Origin: Citrobacter tructae
GTDB taxonomy: Bacteria > Pseudomonadota > Gammaproteobacteria > Enterobacterales > Enterobacteriaceae
Direction: 5' to 3'
Length of the DNA: 64,000 nucleotides
NCBI RefSeq assembly: GCF_004684345.1
Contig: NZ_CP038469.1
Span: forward strand, 1,674,001 to 1,738,000
Shown here: positions 24,430 to 32,701 of the stretch, piece by piece
How the letters are laid out: each line of letters opens with the position of its first letter
Numbering within the stretch: the first letter of the stretch is position 1
Notes under the pieces: model-generated
The model's input: the letters and a program-made list of their open reading frames with translations, nothing else
Database searches by the model: none
What the model was told of the DNA's origin: nothing
Made by a program: the position numbers and the translations under genes

Positions 24430-26190
24430 TTGACCATTACGAAACTTGCATGGCGTGATCTGGTTCCTGATACCGACAGTTATCAGGAAATATTTGCACA
24501 GCCGCACGTCACTGACGAAACCAACACCTTACTCAGTGATACTCAACCACGCTTACAATTTGCGCTTGAGCAACTGCTTCAGCAGTGGACAACGTCCTCT
24601 TTTATGCTGGTGAAAGCACCGGAAGAGCTTGAGTATCTCAATCTTATCGCCACGGCCGCGCGTACATTACACACGGATGCCGGAAGCCTGGCAGGGGGTC
24701 ATTACGAGATCTCTGGTCACACCATCCGTTACCGCACAGCGGAACAAGCAGAAGACAATTTTGCGACCTTAACTCAGGTAGTCAATGCTGACTGGGTTGA
24801 AGCCGAACAACTGTTTGGCTGCTTGCGTCAGTTCAACGGTGAAATCACTCTACAACCGGGACTGGTGCATCAGGCCAATGGGGGCGTACTGGTCATCTCA
24901 TTACGCACATTGTTAGCTCAACCACTGCTGTGGATGCGCCTGAAAGCCATTGTCAGCCACGAGCGCTTTGACTGGGTAGCCTTTGACGAATCCCGCCCGC
25001 TTCCCGTCTCCGTTCCTTCTATGCCGCTGAAACTGAAAGTGGTGTTAGTCGGTGAGCGCGAATCGCTGGCAGACTTCCAGGAAATGGAGCCAGAGTTAGC
25101 AGAACAGGCTATTTATAGCGAGTTTGAAGATAATTTGCAGATAGTGGATGCAGAAACCATGGCCCAGTGGTGTCAGTGGGTTACGCATACCGCCAAACGC
25201 AATAATCTACCCTATCCCGCACCCGATGCCTGGCTGACGTTGGTGCGTGAAGCCGTTCGTTATACCGGCGATCAGGATACGTTGCCGCTTAATCCGCTGT
25301 GGATCACTCGACAGCTCAAGGAAGTGGCCCCCCTTTGCGAGGGCGAAACCTGTAACGCTGAGCAGTTAGGTCTGATGCTGGCGCAACGGGAATGGCGGGA
25401 AGGTTTTCTGGCTGAACGTATGCAGGATGAAATCTTGCAAGAGCAGATCCTTATCGAGACCGAAGGTGAGCGTATTGGGCAAATAAACGCGCTGTCGGTG
25501 ATTGAGTTTCCGGGTCATCCTCGCGCGTTTGGTGAACCTTCACGTATCAGTTGCGTCGTGCATATTGGCGATGGCGAATTTACCGATATTGAGCGCAAAG
25601 CCGAGCTTGGCGGAAATATTCATGCCAAAGGCATGATGATCATGCAGGCGTTCCTGATGTCGGAACTGCAGCTCGAACAGCAAATCCCCTTCTCTGCCTC
25701 GCTAACTTTCGAGCAATCCTACAGCGAAGTCGATGGGGACAGCGCATCCATGGCTGAACTGTGCGCATTGATTAGCGCCCTTGCCGACGTTCCGGTAAAT
25801 CAAAGCATCGCCATTACCGGTTCTGTCGATCAGTTTGGCCGCGCGCAACCTGTTGGTGGCCTGAACGAGAAAATTGAAGGTTTCTTCGCTATCTGCCAGC
25901 AGCGTGAATTAACCGGTACTCAGGGCGTGATTATTCCTTCAGCTAACGTCAGGCATCTGAGCCTACAGCCAGCACTACTACAGGCCGTTGAAGAAGAAAA
26001 ATTCACTATTTGGGCGGTGGATGACGTGACCGATGCGTTGCCACTGTTGTTAAATCTGGTGTGGGATGGTGAAGGCCAAACAACGTTGATGCAAACCATC
26101 CAGGAGCGTATTGCTACGGCAACGCAACAGGAAGGTCGTCATCGTTTTCCGTGGCCGCTGCGTTGGCTGAACTGGATTATTCCGAACTGA
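24430..26190 (+). CDS. lonH: LonH/YcbZ, putative ATP-dependent Lon-like protease
   Basis: A 586-residue Lon-family protein. The C-terminal protease domain keeps the Ser-Lys dyad: Ser438 in DGDSASM and Lys481 in LNEKIEGFF, as well as GGNIHAKGM. The N-terminal half is a degenerate ATPase-like region with no clear Walker A motif. Translation most likely begins at the TTG at 24430, giving MTITKLAWRD as in E. coli; there is no strong ribosome site. Its 3' end overlaps the FadR-like operator of fabA. Confidence 0.9.
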   Translation: MTITKLAWRDLVPDTDSYQEIFAQPHVTDETNTLLSDTQPRLQFALEQLLQQWTTSSFMLVKAPEELEYLNLIATAARTLHTDAGSLAGGHYEISGHTIRYRTAEQAEDNFATLTQVVNADWVEAEQLFGCLRQFNGEITLQPGLVHQANGGVLVISLRTLLAQPLLWMRLKAIVSHERFDWVAFDESRPLPVSVPSMPLKLKVVLVGERESLADFQEMEPELAEQAIYSEFEDNLQIVDAETMAQWCQWVTHTAKRNNLPYPAPDAWLTLVREAVRYTGDQDTLPLNPLWITRQLKEVAPLCEGETCNAEQLGLMLAQREWREGFLAERMQDEILQEQILIETEGERIGQINALSVIEFPGHPRAFGEPSRISCVVHIGDGEFTDIERKAELGGNIHAKGMMIMQAFLMSELQLEQQIPFSASLTFEQSYSEVDGDSASMAELCALISALADVPVNQSIAITGSVDQFGRAQPVGGLNEKIEGFFAICQQRELTGTQGVIIPSANVRHLSLQPALLQAVEEEKFTIWAVDDVTDALPLLLNLVWDGEGQTTLMQTIQERIATATQQEGRHRFPWPLRWLNWIIPN

Positions 26191-26201
26191 TCGGACTTGT
26201 T
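26185..26201 (+). promoter_or_regulatory. FadR operator of fabA
   Basis: AACTGATCGGACTTGTT matches the FadR consensus AACTGGTCNGACNTGTT at nearly all positions. FadR activates fabA in E. coli. The site straddles the lonH stop codon, so the fabA control region begins inside the upstream gene. Confidence 0.85.
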
Positions 26202-26202
26202 C

Positions 26203-26220
26203 AGCGTACACGTGTTAGCT
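26203..26220 (+). promoter_or_regulatory. FabR operator of fabA
   Basis: AGCGTACACGTGTTAGCT, the FabR palindrome known from fabA and fabB promoters, two bases after the FadR site. FabR represses unsaturated fatty acid synthesis according to the acyl-thioester pool. Confidence 0.85.
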
Positions 26221-26258
26221 ATCCTGCGTGCTTCAATAAAATAAGGCTTACAGAGAAC

Positions 26259-26777
26259 ATGGTAGATAAACGCGAATCCTATACAAAAGAAGACCTTCTT
26301 GCCTCTGGTCGCGGTGAGCTGTTTGGCGCAAAAGGTCCACAACTGCCTGCACCAAGCATGCTGATGATGGACCGTGTCATCAAGATGACCGAAACCGGTG
26401 GCAACTTTGACAAAGGTTTTGTTGAAGCTGAACTGGATATCAACCCGGACCTGTGGTTCTTCGGTTGCCATTTTATCGGCGATCCGGTGATGCCTGGCTG
26501 CCTGGGTCTGGATGCCATGTGGCAGTTGGTTGGATTCTATCTCGGCTGGCTTGGCGGTGAAGGTAAAGGCCGCGCACTGGGCGTGGGCGAAGTGAAATTC
26601 ACCGGACAGGTTCTGCCGACCGCGAAGAAAGTCACTTACCGCATTCACTTCAAACGTATCGTAAACCGCCGCCTGATCATGGGCCTGGCGGATGGTGAAG
26701 TACTGGTTGATGGTCGTCTGATCTACACCGCAAACGATCTGAAAGTGGGCCTTTTCCAGGACACTTCCGCGTTCTAA
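26259..26777 (+). CDS. fabA: 3-hydroxydecanoyl-ACP dehydratase/isomerase FabA
   Basis: A 172-residue hot-dog-fold enzyme that dehydrates 3-hydroxydecanoyl-ACP and isomerises the trans-2 product to cis-3, the committed step of unsaturated fatty acid synthesis. The catalytic pair is present: His71 in FFGCHFIGDPVMPG and Asp85 in GLDAMWQ (counting the initiator). The start at 26259 (MVDKRESYTKEDLL) equals E. coli; the open frame to 26151 overlaps lonH and the operators. Confidence 0.98.
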   Translation: MVDKRESYTKEDLLASGRGELFGAKGPQLPAPSMLMMDRVIKMTETGGNFDKGFVEAELDINPDLWFFGCHFIGDPVMPGCLGLDAMWQLVGFYLGWLGGEGKGRALGVGEVKFTGQVLPTAKKVTYRIHFKRIVNRRLIMGLADGEVLVDGRLIYTANDLKVGLFQDTSAF

Positions 26778-26839
26778 TCCAGAACCGCTTAGCAAACAGA
26801 TTGAGACGTTAATCCGTCTTATCTGGTGTGCAAAAAGGC

Positions 26840-26868
26840 GAAACCTCCGCAATGCGGAGGTTTCTTTT
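26840..26868 (+). terminator. fabA terminator
   Basis: GAAACCTCCGC … GCGGAGGTTTC hairpin followed by TTTTAT, between fabA and the convergent rmf. Confidence 0.85.
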
Positions 26869-26884
26869 ATCTAAAGAGACAGAA

Positions 26885-27052
26885 TCAGGCCATTAACACC
26901 CTATCCCCCATGGCTTCTCGCCAGCCTCCCAGCCAGTATGACCTTTGATTCAGCGTCTGATAGGGACACATTTCTTTTGGGCGTCCGGCAATGCCGGCCT
27001 GATATCCACGTTGATGTGCCCGTTCCAGGCGATCTCGTTTTTGTCTCTTCAT
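26885..27052 (-). CDS. rmf: ribosome modulation factor Rmf
   Basis: A 55-residue basic protein that dimerises 70S ribosomes into inactive 100S particles in stationary phase. Translation on the minus strand begins MKRQKRDRLERAHQRGYQAG and ends DRVLMA, matching E. coli Rmf almost throughout. An ACGAGG ribosome site precedes the ATG. The gene is convergent with fabA, as in E. coli. The 256 bases to the right hold its promoter region and the pqi terminator. Confidence 0.95.
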   Translation of the reverse strand: MKRQKRDRLERAHQRGYQAGIAGRPKEMCPYQTLNQRSYWLGGWREAMGDRVLMA

Positions 27053-27245
27053 GCCTCGTTTCCCTCATCTTTTGGTCTGGTGGAAAAGAAAACAGTGATT
27101 ACTAAGTGTGCAACCACACTAAACGAATACCCCGAAACATCAGACTCGTCAATGCGCAAAATTCACGCCAGTGTCATATTTGTGAGCTACCCGGTAAATC
27201 ATTTGTACAAAAATTATGAATCAGAACAGCTATATCAGCCGAGAA

Positions 27246-27287
27246 AAAAATAAAAAAAACCGCCTCGGGCGCTGAGCCGAAGGCGGT
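27246..27287 (-). terminator. terminator of the pqiABC operon
   Basis: ACCGCCTTCGG … CCGAGGCGGT hairpin (minus strand, one unpaired base) followed by a long T run, 22 bases beyond the pqiC stop. Confidence 0.85.
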
Positions 27288-27308
27288 GTAATTTACAATT
27301 ATTTAAGC

Positions 27309-27872
27309 TTAAGGAATGCGTTTCAGCTCTTGAGCGATAGCCGTCGCCTCCTGGCTCCAGGCGTTAGCCAGAACCTTCACCATCTCATCATAGCCATCCT
27401 GCGTCTGCACGGCTTCGATATGGAACGGGCGCTTGATCAGTTGCCCCTGATGATTCAGTAGCCATTCACCGCTGACAATGACTTTACCATCGTAGCGACC
27501 ATGGAAGCCGGTCACCGTCACGTTGAGCGTGTCCTGCGTACTGCCCAGCGGCTGAGAGGCGACAACCCATCCAGGCAACTGCGTACTGAGGTTGGCAACA
27601 AGCGTATTACGTAACTGCTGATCTAACGGGCTGGCCCAGAGATTACTGTTGGCAATGACGTATTTCACATCGCTGGTTTGGTACACCACGCCATTACCCG
27701 CCAGATAATCCGGTACCGCGACCTGCTCAACCCACAGCAGACGGTTACCCTGGTTGGCGGTGCTCTGCACACCCCCCTGCGCAATGGGGAGCTGATAATA
27801 GCTTTTATTCTCTCCGTTGGAGCTGCATGACGTCAGCCAGACCGCCATCATCACCACTAGCCACTTTTTCAT
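27309..27872 (-). CDS. pqiC: PqiC outer-membrane lipoprotein
   Basis: A 187-residue lipoprotein with a signal sequence and lipobox ending in Cys16 (LTSC). It belongs to the ABC-type auxiliary component (DUF330) family. PqiC forms the outer-membrane end of the PqiABC lipid-transport bridge. It overlaps the pqiB stop by one base. Confidence 0.95.
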   Translation of the reverse strand: MKKWLVVMMAVWLTSCSSNGENKSYYQLPIAQGGVQSTANQGNRLLWVEQVAVPDYLAGNGVVYQTSDVKYVIANSNLWASPLDQQLRNTLVANLSTQLPGWVVASQPLGSTQDTLNVTVTGFHGRYDGKVIVSGEWLLNHQGQLIKRPFHIEAVQTQDGYDEMVKVLANAWSQEATAIAQELKRIP

Positions 27873-29509
27873 TATTTCGCCCTCTTCGGCTCTGGATCTT
27901 TTTTGTCCTTCGCTTCAAACACCAGCGCATTACTCTTATCGTTCAGCGTTTTCAGTACCGGTTGCAGCTCACGCAGAACCTGATCAAGACGCTGCATATC
28001 CGCCACCATCTTGTTATAGGCCGCGGAACCTGGCTGGAAGCCTTGCATGCTACGATTAAGTTCACGCAGCGTATTCTGCATATCCGCCGGCAATTGCTGC
28101 ATCGACTGGCTACCAGTTATCTTATTCATATTATCCAGCGTGGTTTGCAGATGCTTCATCGTACGCTGGCTTTCTGAAAGCGTACTCGTCGCCTGCACGA
28201 TCATCGGATTCAGTGGCAGATTATTAATCTTATCCAGTGCTTCCATCAAACGTTGCTGTATCTGCGCCAAACCGCTGCTAACGGTCGGGATAATTTGATA
28301 GCCATTAAATTCGCGTACGCCCGTAATCGGTGGTTCTTTCGGGTAGAAGTCGAGATCGACATACAGCGCGCCGGTCACCAGGTTCCCCGTTTTCAATGAT
28401 CCTCGCAGCCCGCGTTTGAGCAACTCGGCCAGATGGGCACCCACATCGGTGTCTTCACCCAACTGCGCCTTCAGGCGTTCAGGTTCAATGCGCACCAGCA
28501 CCGGAATACGGTAATCATCATTGAAGACCTGACGCATATTCGGCGCAAAGAAAGGCACTTTACTGACCGTTCCGAGGCGAATACCACGGAACTCCAGCGG
28601 TGCGCCAGGCTGCAACCCGCGAACCGAATCCTTGAAGAACATCAGGTAATCAATATGGTCCGTATACAGCGAGTCCTGAATACTTTTTTGATCGTCATAA
28701 AGATTAAACGAAGCCTGTTGTGCAACCGGCTGGCCTTGTTCTAAACCTTCAGGCACATCAAAACTGACTCCACCTCCGAACAACGTGGTGAGTGACCCCA
28801 TTTCCACGCGCATCCCAGCCGAGGTGAGATCCACGGCAATGCCGCTATCTTTCCAGAAACGTACGTTGCTGGTGACCAGGCGATCGTTAGGCGCATTGAT
28901 GAAGAGCTGATAGCTGATTGAGCGTTTTTGAGCATCAAAAGTGCTGGTCTCAACTGACCCCACGCGATACCCACGGAACAACACCGGGTCCCCCGGGCTT
29001 AACTGGCCAGCTTTTTTGCTGTCCAAAATCACGCGGATCCCCTTCGCATCTGGCGGTGCCAGCGGTGGAGAGTCCAGCAGTTGATAATTGGTGAGCTGGC
29101 TGCCTTTGTTCCCCGGCTGCAGTTCAATATAAGCCCCGGACAACAGCGTGCCTAAGCCGCTGATGCCCTCACGTCCCACCTGCGGCTTCACCACCCAAAA
29201 GACCGAATCTTTATGCAGCAGCTTTTCCATACCAGAGTTGAGACGTGCTTTAATTTCTACATGAGTCAAATCGTCAGTTAGCGTTGCGCTCTCGACGACG
29301 CCGACATCCACGCTGCGGCTCTTGATTGTTGTCTTGCCACCCTCAATTCCTTCGGCATTGGTCGTAATTAACGTGACGACCGGCCCCTGATGACTGTAGT
29401 GATAAAATAGGACCCATGCGCCAATGAGTGCAGTGACGATTGGGAATATCCACACGGGCGACCAGTTTTTTACCTTTTGCACTTTGGCTTCCCCACTTTT
29501 AGATTCCAT
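27872..29509 (-). CDS. pqiB: PqiB, MCE-domain intermembrane transport protein
   Basis: A 545-residue protein with one N-terminal membrane helix (WIFPIVTALIGAWVLFYHY) and three MCE domains whose hexamers stack into a syringe-like tunnel between inner and outer membranes. Each MCE repeat shows a GxxGxV-type hairpin, for example FRGYRVGSVE and FRGIRLGTVS. A C-terminal helical segment forms the needle. The start at 29509 (MESKSGEAKVQKVKNW) matches E. coli; the frame to 29569 runs inside pqiA. Confidence 0.96.
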   Translation of the reverse strand: MESKSGEAKVQKVKNWSPVWIFPIVTALIGAWVLFYHYSHQGPVVTLITTNAEGIEGGKTTIKSRSVDVGVVESATLTDDLTHVEIKARLNSGMEKLLHKDSVFWVVKPQVGREGISGLGTLLSGAYIELQPGNKGSQLTNYQLLDSPPLAPPDAKGIRVILDSKKAGQLSPGDPVLFRGYRVGSVETSTFDAQKRSISYQLFINAPNDRLVTSNVRFWKDSGIAVDLTSAGMRVEMGSLTTLFGGGVSFDVPEGLEQGQPVAQQASFNLYDDQKSIQDSLYTDHIDYLMFFKDSVRGLQPGAPLEFRGIRLGTVSKVPFFAPNMRQVFNDDYRIPVLVRIEPERLKAQLGEDTDVGAHLAELLKRGLRGSLKTGNLVTGALYVDLDFYPKEPPITGVREFNGYQIIPTVSSGLAQIQQRLMEALDKINNLPLNPMIVQATSTLSESQRTMKHLQTTLDNMNKITGSQSMQQLPADMQNTLRELNRSMQGFQPGSAAYNKMVADMQRLDQVLRELQPVLKTLNDKSNALVFEAKDKKDPEPKRAK

Positions 29510-29513
29510 GCTG

Positions 29514-30767
29514 TCAGGACTCCTCATGGCCTGGTTCTGGTTCACGGTCCCACGACAGACGTGGATCAAACGTCATCGCAGAAAACATTGTCATAATGAC
29601 GACTAAAGCAAACATCAATGCACCCATTGCAGGATAAATGTTCATTAACCCTCCCATGCGCACCAGCGCAGAGAGTACCGCAATAACAAAAACATCGATC
29701 ATTGACCAACGACCGACAAATTCCACAACTTCATAAATCAGGTGCATGCGCTCGCTGTCACGTTTGCCGTGCCCTTTAGCATCCCAGCACAGCCAGGCAA
29801 TCGCGATCATTTTTAACGTCGGCACCAGAATACTGGCTATAAAGATGACAGCCGCTACCGGGTAAGAACCTTCGCTCCAGATTAAAACGACGCCTTCAAT
29901 AATCGTTGACGGTAGTTTTGACCCTAACAAATCGGTAATCATGATCGGCATGATATTGGCAGGCAGATAAAGCATGATCGACGTGAACAGGAGTGCTAGC
30001 GTCCATTGCAGGCTGTTTTTACGACGCACATAGCCCGTTGTCTGACAACGCGGGCAGACTGGCTCATCAGCGGGAAGGATCGCGGTACAACAGGAACATG
30101 AACGTAGACCTTGTCGGATACCGGGAACGCCAGGTTTTAAGACCTGCTTAACCTCCGGCATTGGGGCGATATCATCCCAAAGCCAGCGACGATCAACACA
30201 TTGAAAAGCGCGCAACTGGAGAACACAAAACAGGCACCACGGGATGAAGCTGCTGCCCACACCAATATCGCCATAGGCCATTAGCTTAACAAAGCTCACC
30301 AGCACGCCTGCGAGGAAGATTTCTGCCATCCCCCAGCTTTTCAACTGAAATAGAATACGCGCAAGCCACGCTTTAAGTCGCCAGGGCATCTCAACCCGGT
30401 TCACCAGCAGTAAGATGGTGAACAAGCAAAAGGCGGGAACCAACTGTACGAATAATAAAAAGAAGGTGCCGAGGCTGGCGTAGTCTTCCGAAAACAGCAC
30501 ACCGGGAATTTCCAGCAACGTCACTTCGCTGCTTACCCCAGCGACATTCATGTTCACAAAGGGGAAAAGATTAGATAAAAGCAGCATAAACAATGCTGCA
30601 ATAGCATAAGCGGTAGGACGCTGCCTTGGCGCGTCCCACGCAACGGTTAATGTCGTGCCACATCTCGGACATGCCGCTTTTTGACCATGCGTAAGGCTCG
30701 GTAATGCCACCAGCATGTCACACTGCGAGCACAGAATATGCTTCGCGGCATGGTGATGTTCGCACAT
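29514..30767 (-). CDS. pqiA: PqiA, integral membrane component of PqiABC
   Basis: A 417-residue inner-membrane protein with two PqiA domains of about four membrane helices each. Each domain is preceded by a rubredoxin-like zinc ribbon: CSQCDML with CPRCGT near residues 15-37, and CSCCTAIL with CPRCQTTG near 225-245. It probably feeds lipids to PqiB. It is paraquat-inducible (SoxRS) in E. coli. It starts 14 bases after the uup stop, so its own promoter must lie inside uup, or it is co-transcribed. Confidence 0.96.
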   Translation of the reverse strand: MCEHHHAAKHILCSQCDMLVALPSLTHGQKAACPRCGTTLTVAWDAPRQRPTAYAIAALFMLLLSNLFPFVNMNVAGVSSEVTLLEIPGVLFSEDYASLGTFFLLFVQLVPAFCLFTILLLVNRVEMPWRLKAWLARILFQLKSWGMAEIFLAGVLVSFVKLMAYGDIGVGSSFIPWCLFCVLQLRAFQCVDRRWLWDDIAPMPEVKQVLKPGVPGIRQGLRSCSCCTAILPADEPVCPRCQTTGYVRRKNSLQWTLALLFTSIMLYLPANIMPIMITDLLGSKLPSTIIEGVVLIWSEGSYPVAAVIFIASILVPTLKMIAIAWLCWDAKGHGKRDSERMHLIYEVVEFVGRWSMIDVFVIAVLSALVRMGGLMNIYPAMGALMFALVVIMTMFSAMTFDPRLSWDREPEPGHEES

Positions 30768-30781
30768 ATGCGCTCCTTTAA

Positions 30782-32689
30782 TTATGCGCCATTCTTTAAA
30801 GACTCAAGATACTCCCAGCGCTCAAAGGCTTGCTCAAGTTCTTGTTCCGCGTTGCTCAGGTCAGCCAGCACCTGCTGTGTTTGCTCATGCGGCTGACTGA
30901 AAAAGGCGGCGTCAGCGACCTGCGTTTGTAACGTATCCAGTTTAGCTTCCAGCTCTTCAAGCTGCTGAGGGAGCAGTTCCAGTTCGCGCTGTAGTTTATA
31001 GCTTAGTTTGCTGGTGCCGCGTTTTACAATTTCTGCTTTAGGGGCCGCAACTTCCTCTGTTTTTTTCGAGACTGGCTGTTTAAACGCCACATACTGTGAC
31101 TGCTGTTCTCGCGCATCATGGTAACCGCCGACATAACGACCAATTTTGCCGCCGCCTTCGAAGATCCAACACTCGGTAACGGTGTTATCAACAAACTGAC
31201 GATCGTGGCTGACCAGCAGTACGGTGCCCTGATAACCGTCAATCAGTTCTTCGAGCAGCTCCAGCGTTTCGACGTCGAGATCGTTCGTTGGTTCATCGAG
31301 GATCAACAGATTGCTGGGTTTCAGAAAAAGACGCGCCAGCAACAGACGATTGCGTTCTCCGCCAGAGAGCGCACGCACTGGTGTCATCGCCCGTTTCGGA
31401 TGGAACAGGAAATCCTGAAGGTAGCCCAGCACGTGGCGCGGTTTACCGTTGACCATCACCTCTTGCTTACCTTCCGCCAGGTTATCCATAACGGTTTTAT
31501 CCGGATCTAGCTCCGCACGGTGTTGGTCAAAATAGGCCACTTCCAGCTTTGTACCAACATGGATACGACCGCTGTCGGCCTGTAGCTGACCTAACATCAG
31601 CTTGATTAGCGTTGTTTTACCGCAGCCGTTAGGTCCAATTAACGCAATTTTGTCACTACGCTGAACCTGCGCCGAGAAGTCTTTCACCAGCTGTTTACCG
31701 TTAATCTGGTAGTCAACATTCTCCATTTCAAAGACGATTTTGCCCGAGCGGCTCGCCTCTTCAACCTGCATCTTCGCGGTACCCATTACTTCACGGCGAT
31801 CGCCACGCTCCCGACGCATCGCTTTCAGTGCACGCACACGGCCTTCGTTACGGGTACGACGCGCTTTGATGCCCTGGCGGATCCAGACTTCTTCCTGCGC
31901 CAGTTTGCGATCAAACTCCGCATTCTGTAACTCTTCTACCCGCAGAGCTTCTTCTTTCTCCAGCAGGTACTGATCGTAATTCCCTGGATAGGTCACCAGC
32001 TTACCGCGATCGAGATCGACAATGCGCGTTGCCATATTGCGAATAAAGGAACGGTCGTGGGAAATGAAAATAATCGTTCCGTTGAAGGTTTTCAGGAACC
32101 CTTCCAGCCAGTCGATGGTTTCAATATCCAGGTGGTTCGTCGGTTCATCCAGCAACAAGACACGCGGATTGCTGACTAACGCCCGGCCCAGCGCCGCTTT
32201 ACGCAGCCAGCCGCCGGAAAGCGAAGCCAGTTCCATGTCTGCTTCCAGGCCAAGTTGTTCCAGCACTTCATTAATGCGGTTTTCCAGCTGCCACAGATTG
32301 TGGTGATCCAGCAGTTCCTGAACCTTCGCCAGTTCCTGCAGGTTTTTATCACTCGGATCGGTGATCACCAGATGCGAGATATCGTGGTAACGCTTGAGGT
32401 ACACCGCCTGTTCTGCAATTCCTTCGGCGACGAAATCGTAGACGCTACCCTGCACGTTGCGCGGCGGATCCTGCTGCAGACGCGCCACAACCAGATCCTG
32501 TTCATAAATAATACGCCCGTCGTCAAGACCCTGTTCACGATTAAGGATCTTCATCAGAGTCGATTTGCCCGCGCCATTACGGCCAACCAGACAGACGCGC
32601 TCGTTATCTTCGATATGCAATTCAGCATTATCAAGAAGCGGCGCATCGCTGAACGACAGCCATGCACCATGCATACTGATTAATGACAT
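30782..32689 (-). CDS. uup: Uup, ABC-F family ATPase
   Basis: A 635-residue soluble ABC-F protein with two nucleotide-binding domains. The Walker A motifs are GRNGAGKST and GPNGCGKTT; the signature/Walker B pairs are LSGGWLRKAALGRAL…LLLDEPTNHLD and LSGGERNRLLLARL…LILDEPTNDLD. A C-terminal coiled coil (LELLPQQLEELEAKLDTLQ) is the DNA-binding tail in E. coli. Uup influences transposon excision and ribosome or replication-fork function. It is 12 bases downstream of rlmL. Confidence 0.97.
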   Translation of the reverse strand: MSLISMHGAWLSFSDAPLLDNAELHIEDNERVCLVGRNGAGKSTLMKILNREQGLDDGRIIYEQDLVVARLQQDPPRNVQGSVYDFVAEGIAEQAVYLKRYHDISHLVITDPSDKNLQELAKVQELLDHHNLWQLENRINEVLEQLGLEADMELASLSGGWLRKAALGRALVSNPRVLLLDEPTNHLDIETIDWLEGFLKTFNGTIIFISHDRSFIRNMATRIVDLDRGKLVTYPGNYDQYLLEKEEALRVEELQNAEFDRKLAQEEVWIRQGIKARRTRNEGRVRALKAMRRERGDRREVMGTAKMQVEEASRSGKIVFEMENVDYQINGKQLVKDFSAQVQRSDKIALIGPNGCGKTTLIKLMLGQLQADSGRIHVGTKLEVAYFDQHRAELDPDKTVMDNLAEGKQEVMVNGKPRHVLGYLQDFLFHPKRAMTPVRALSGGERNRLLLARLFLKPSNLLILDEPTNDLDVETLELLEELIDGYQGTVLLVSHDRQFVDNTVTECWIFEGGGKIGRYVGGYHDAREQQSQYVAFKQPVSKKTEEVAAPKAEIVKRGTSKLSYKLQRELELLPQQLEELEAKLDTLQTQVADAAFFSQPHEQTQQVLADLSNAEQELEQAFERWEYLESLKNGA

Positions 32690-32701
32690 TTAATTTTCCT
32701 T

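Noticed and set aside
26945..27253. 102-codon plus-strand frame over rmf
   Set aside because: Antisense to the well-supported rmf gene and to its promoter; no ribosome site.
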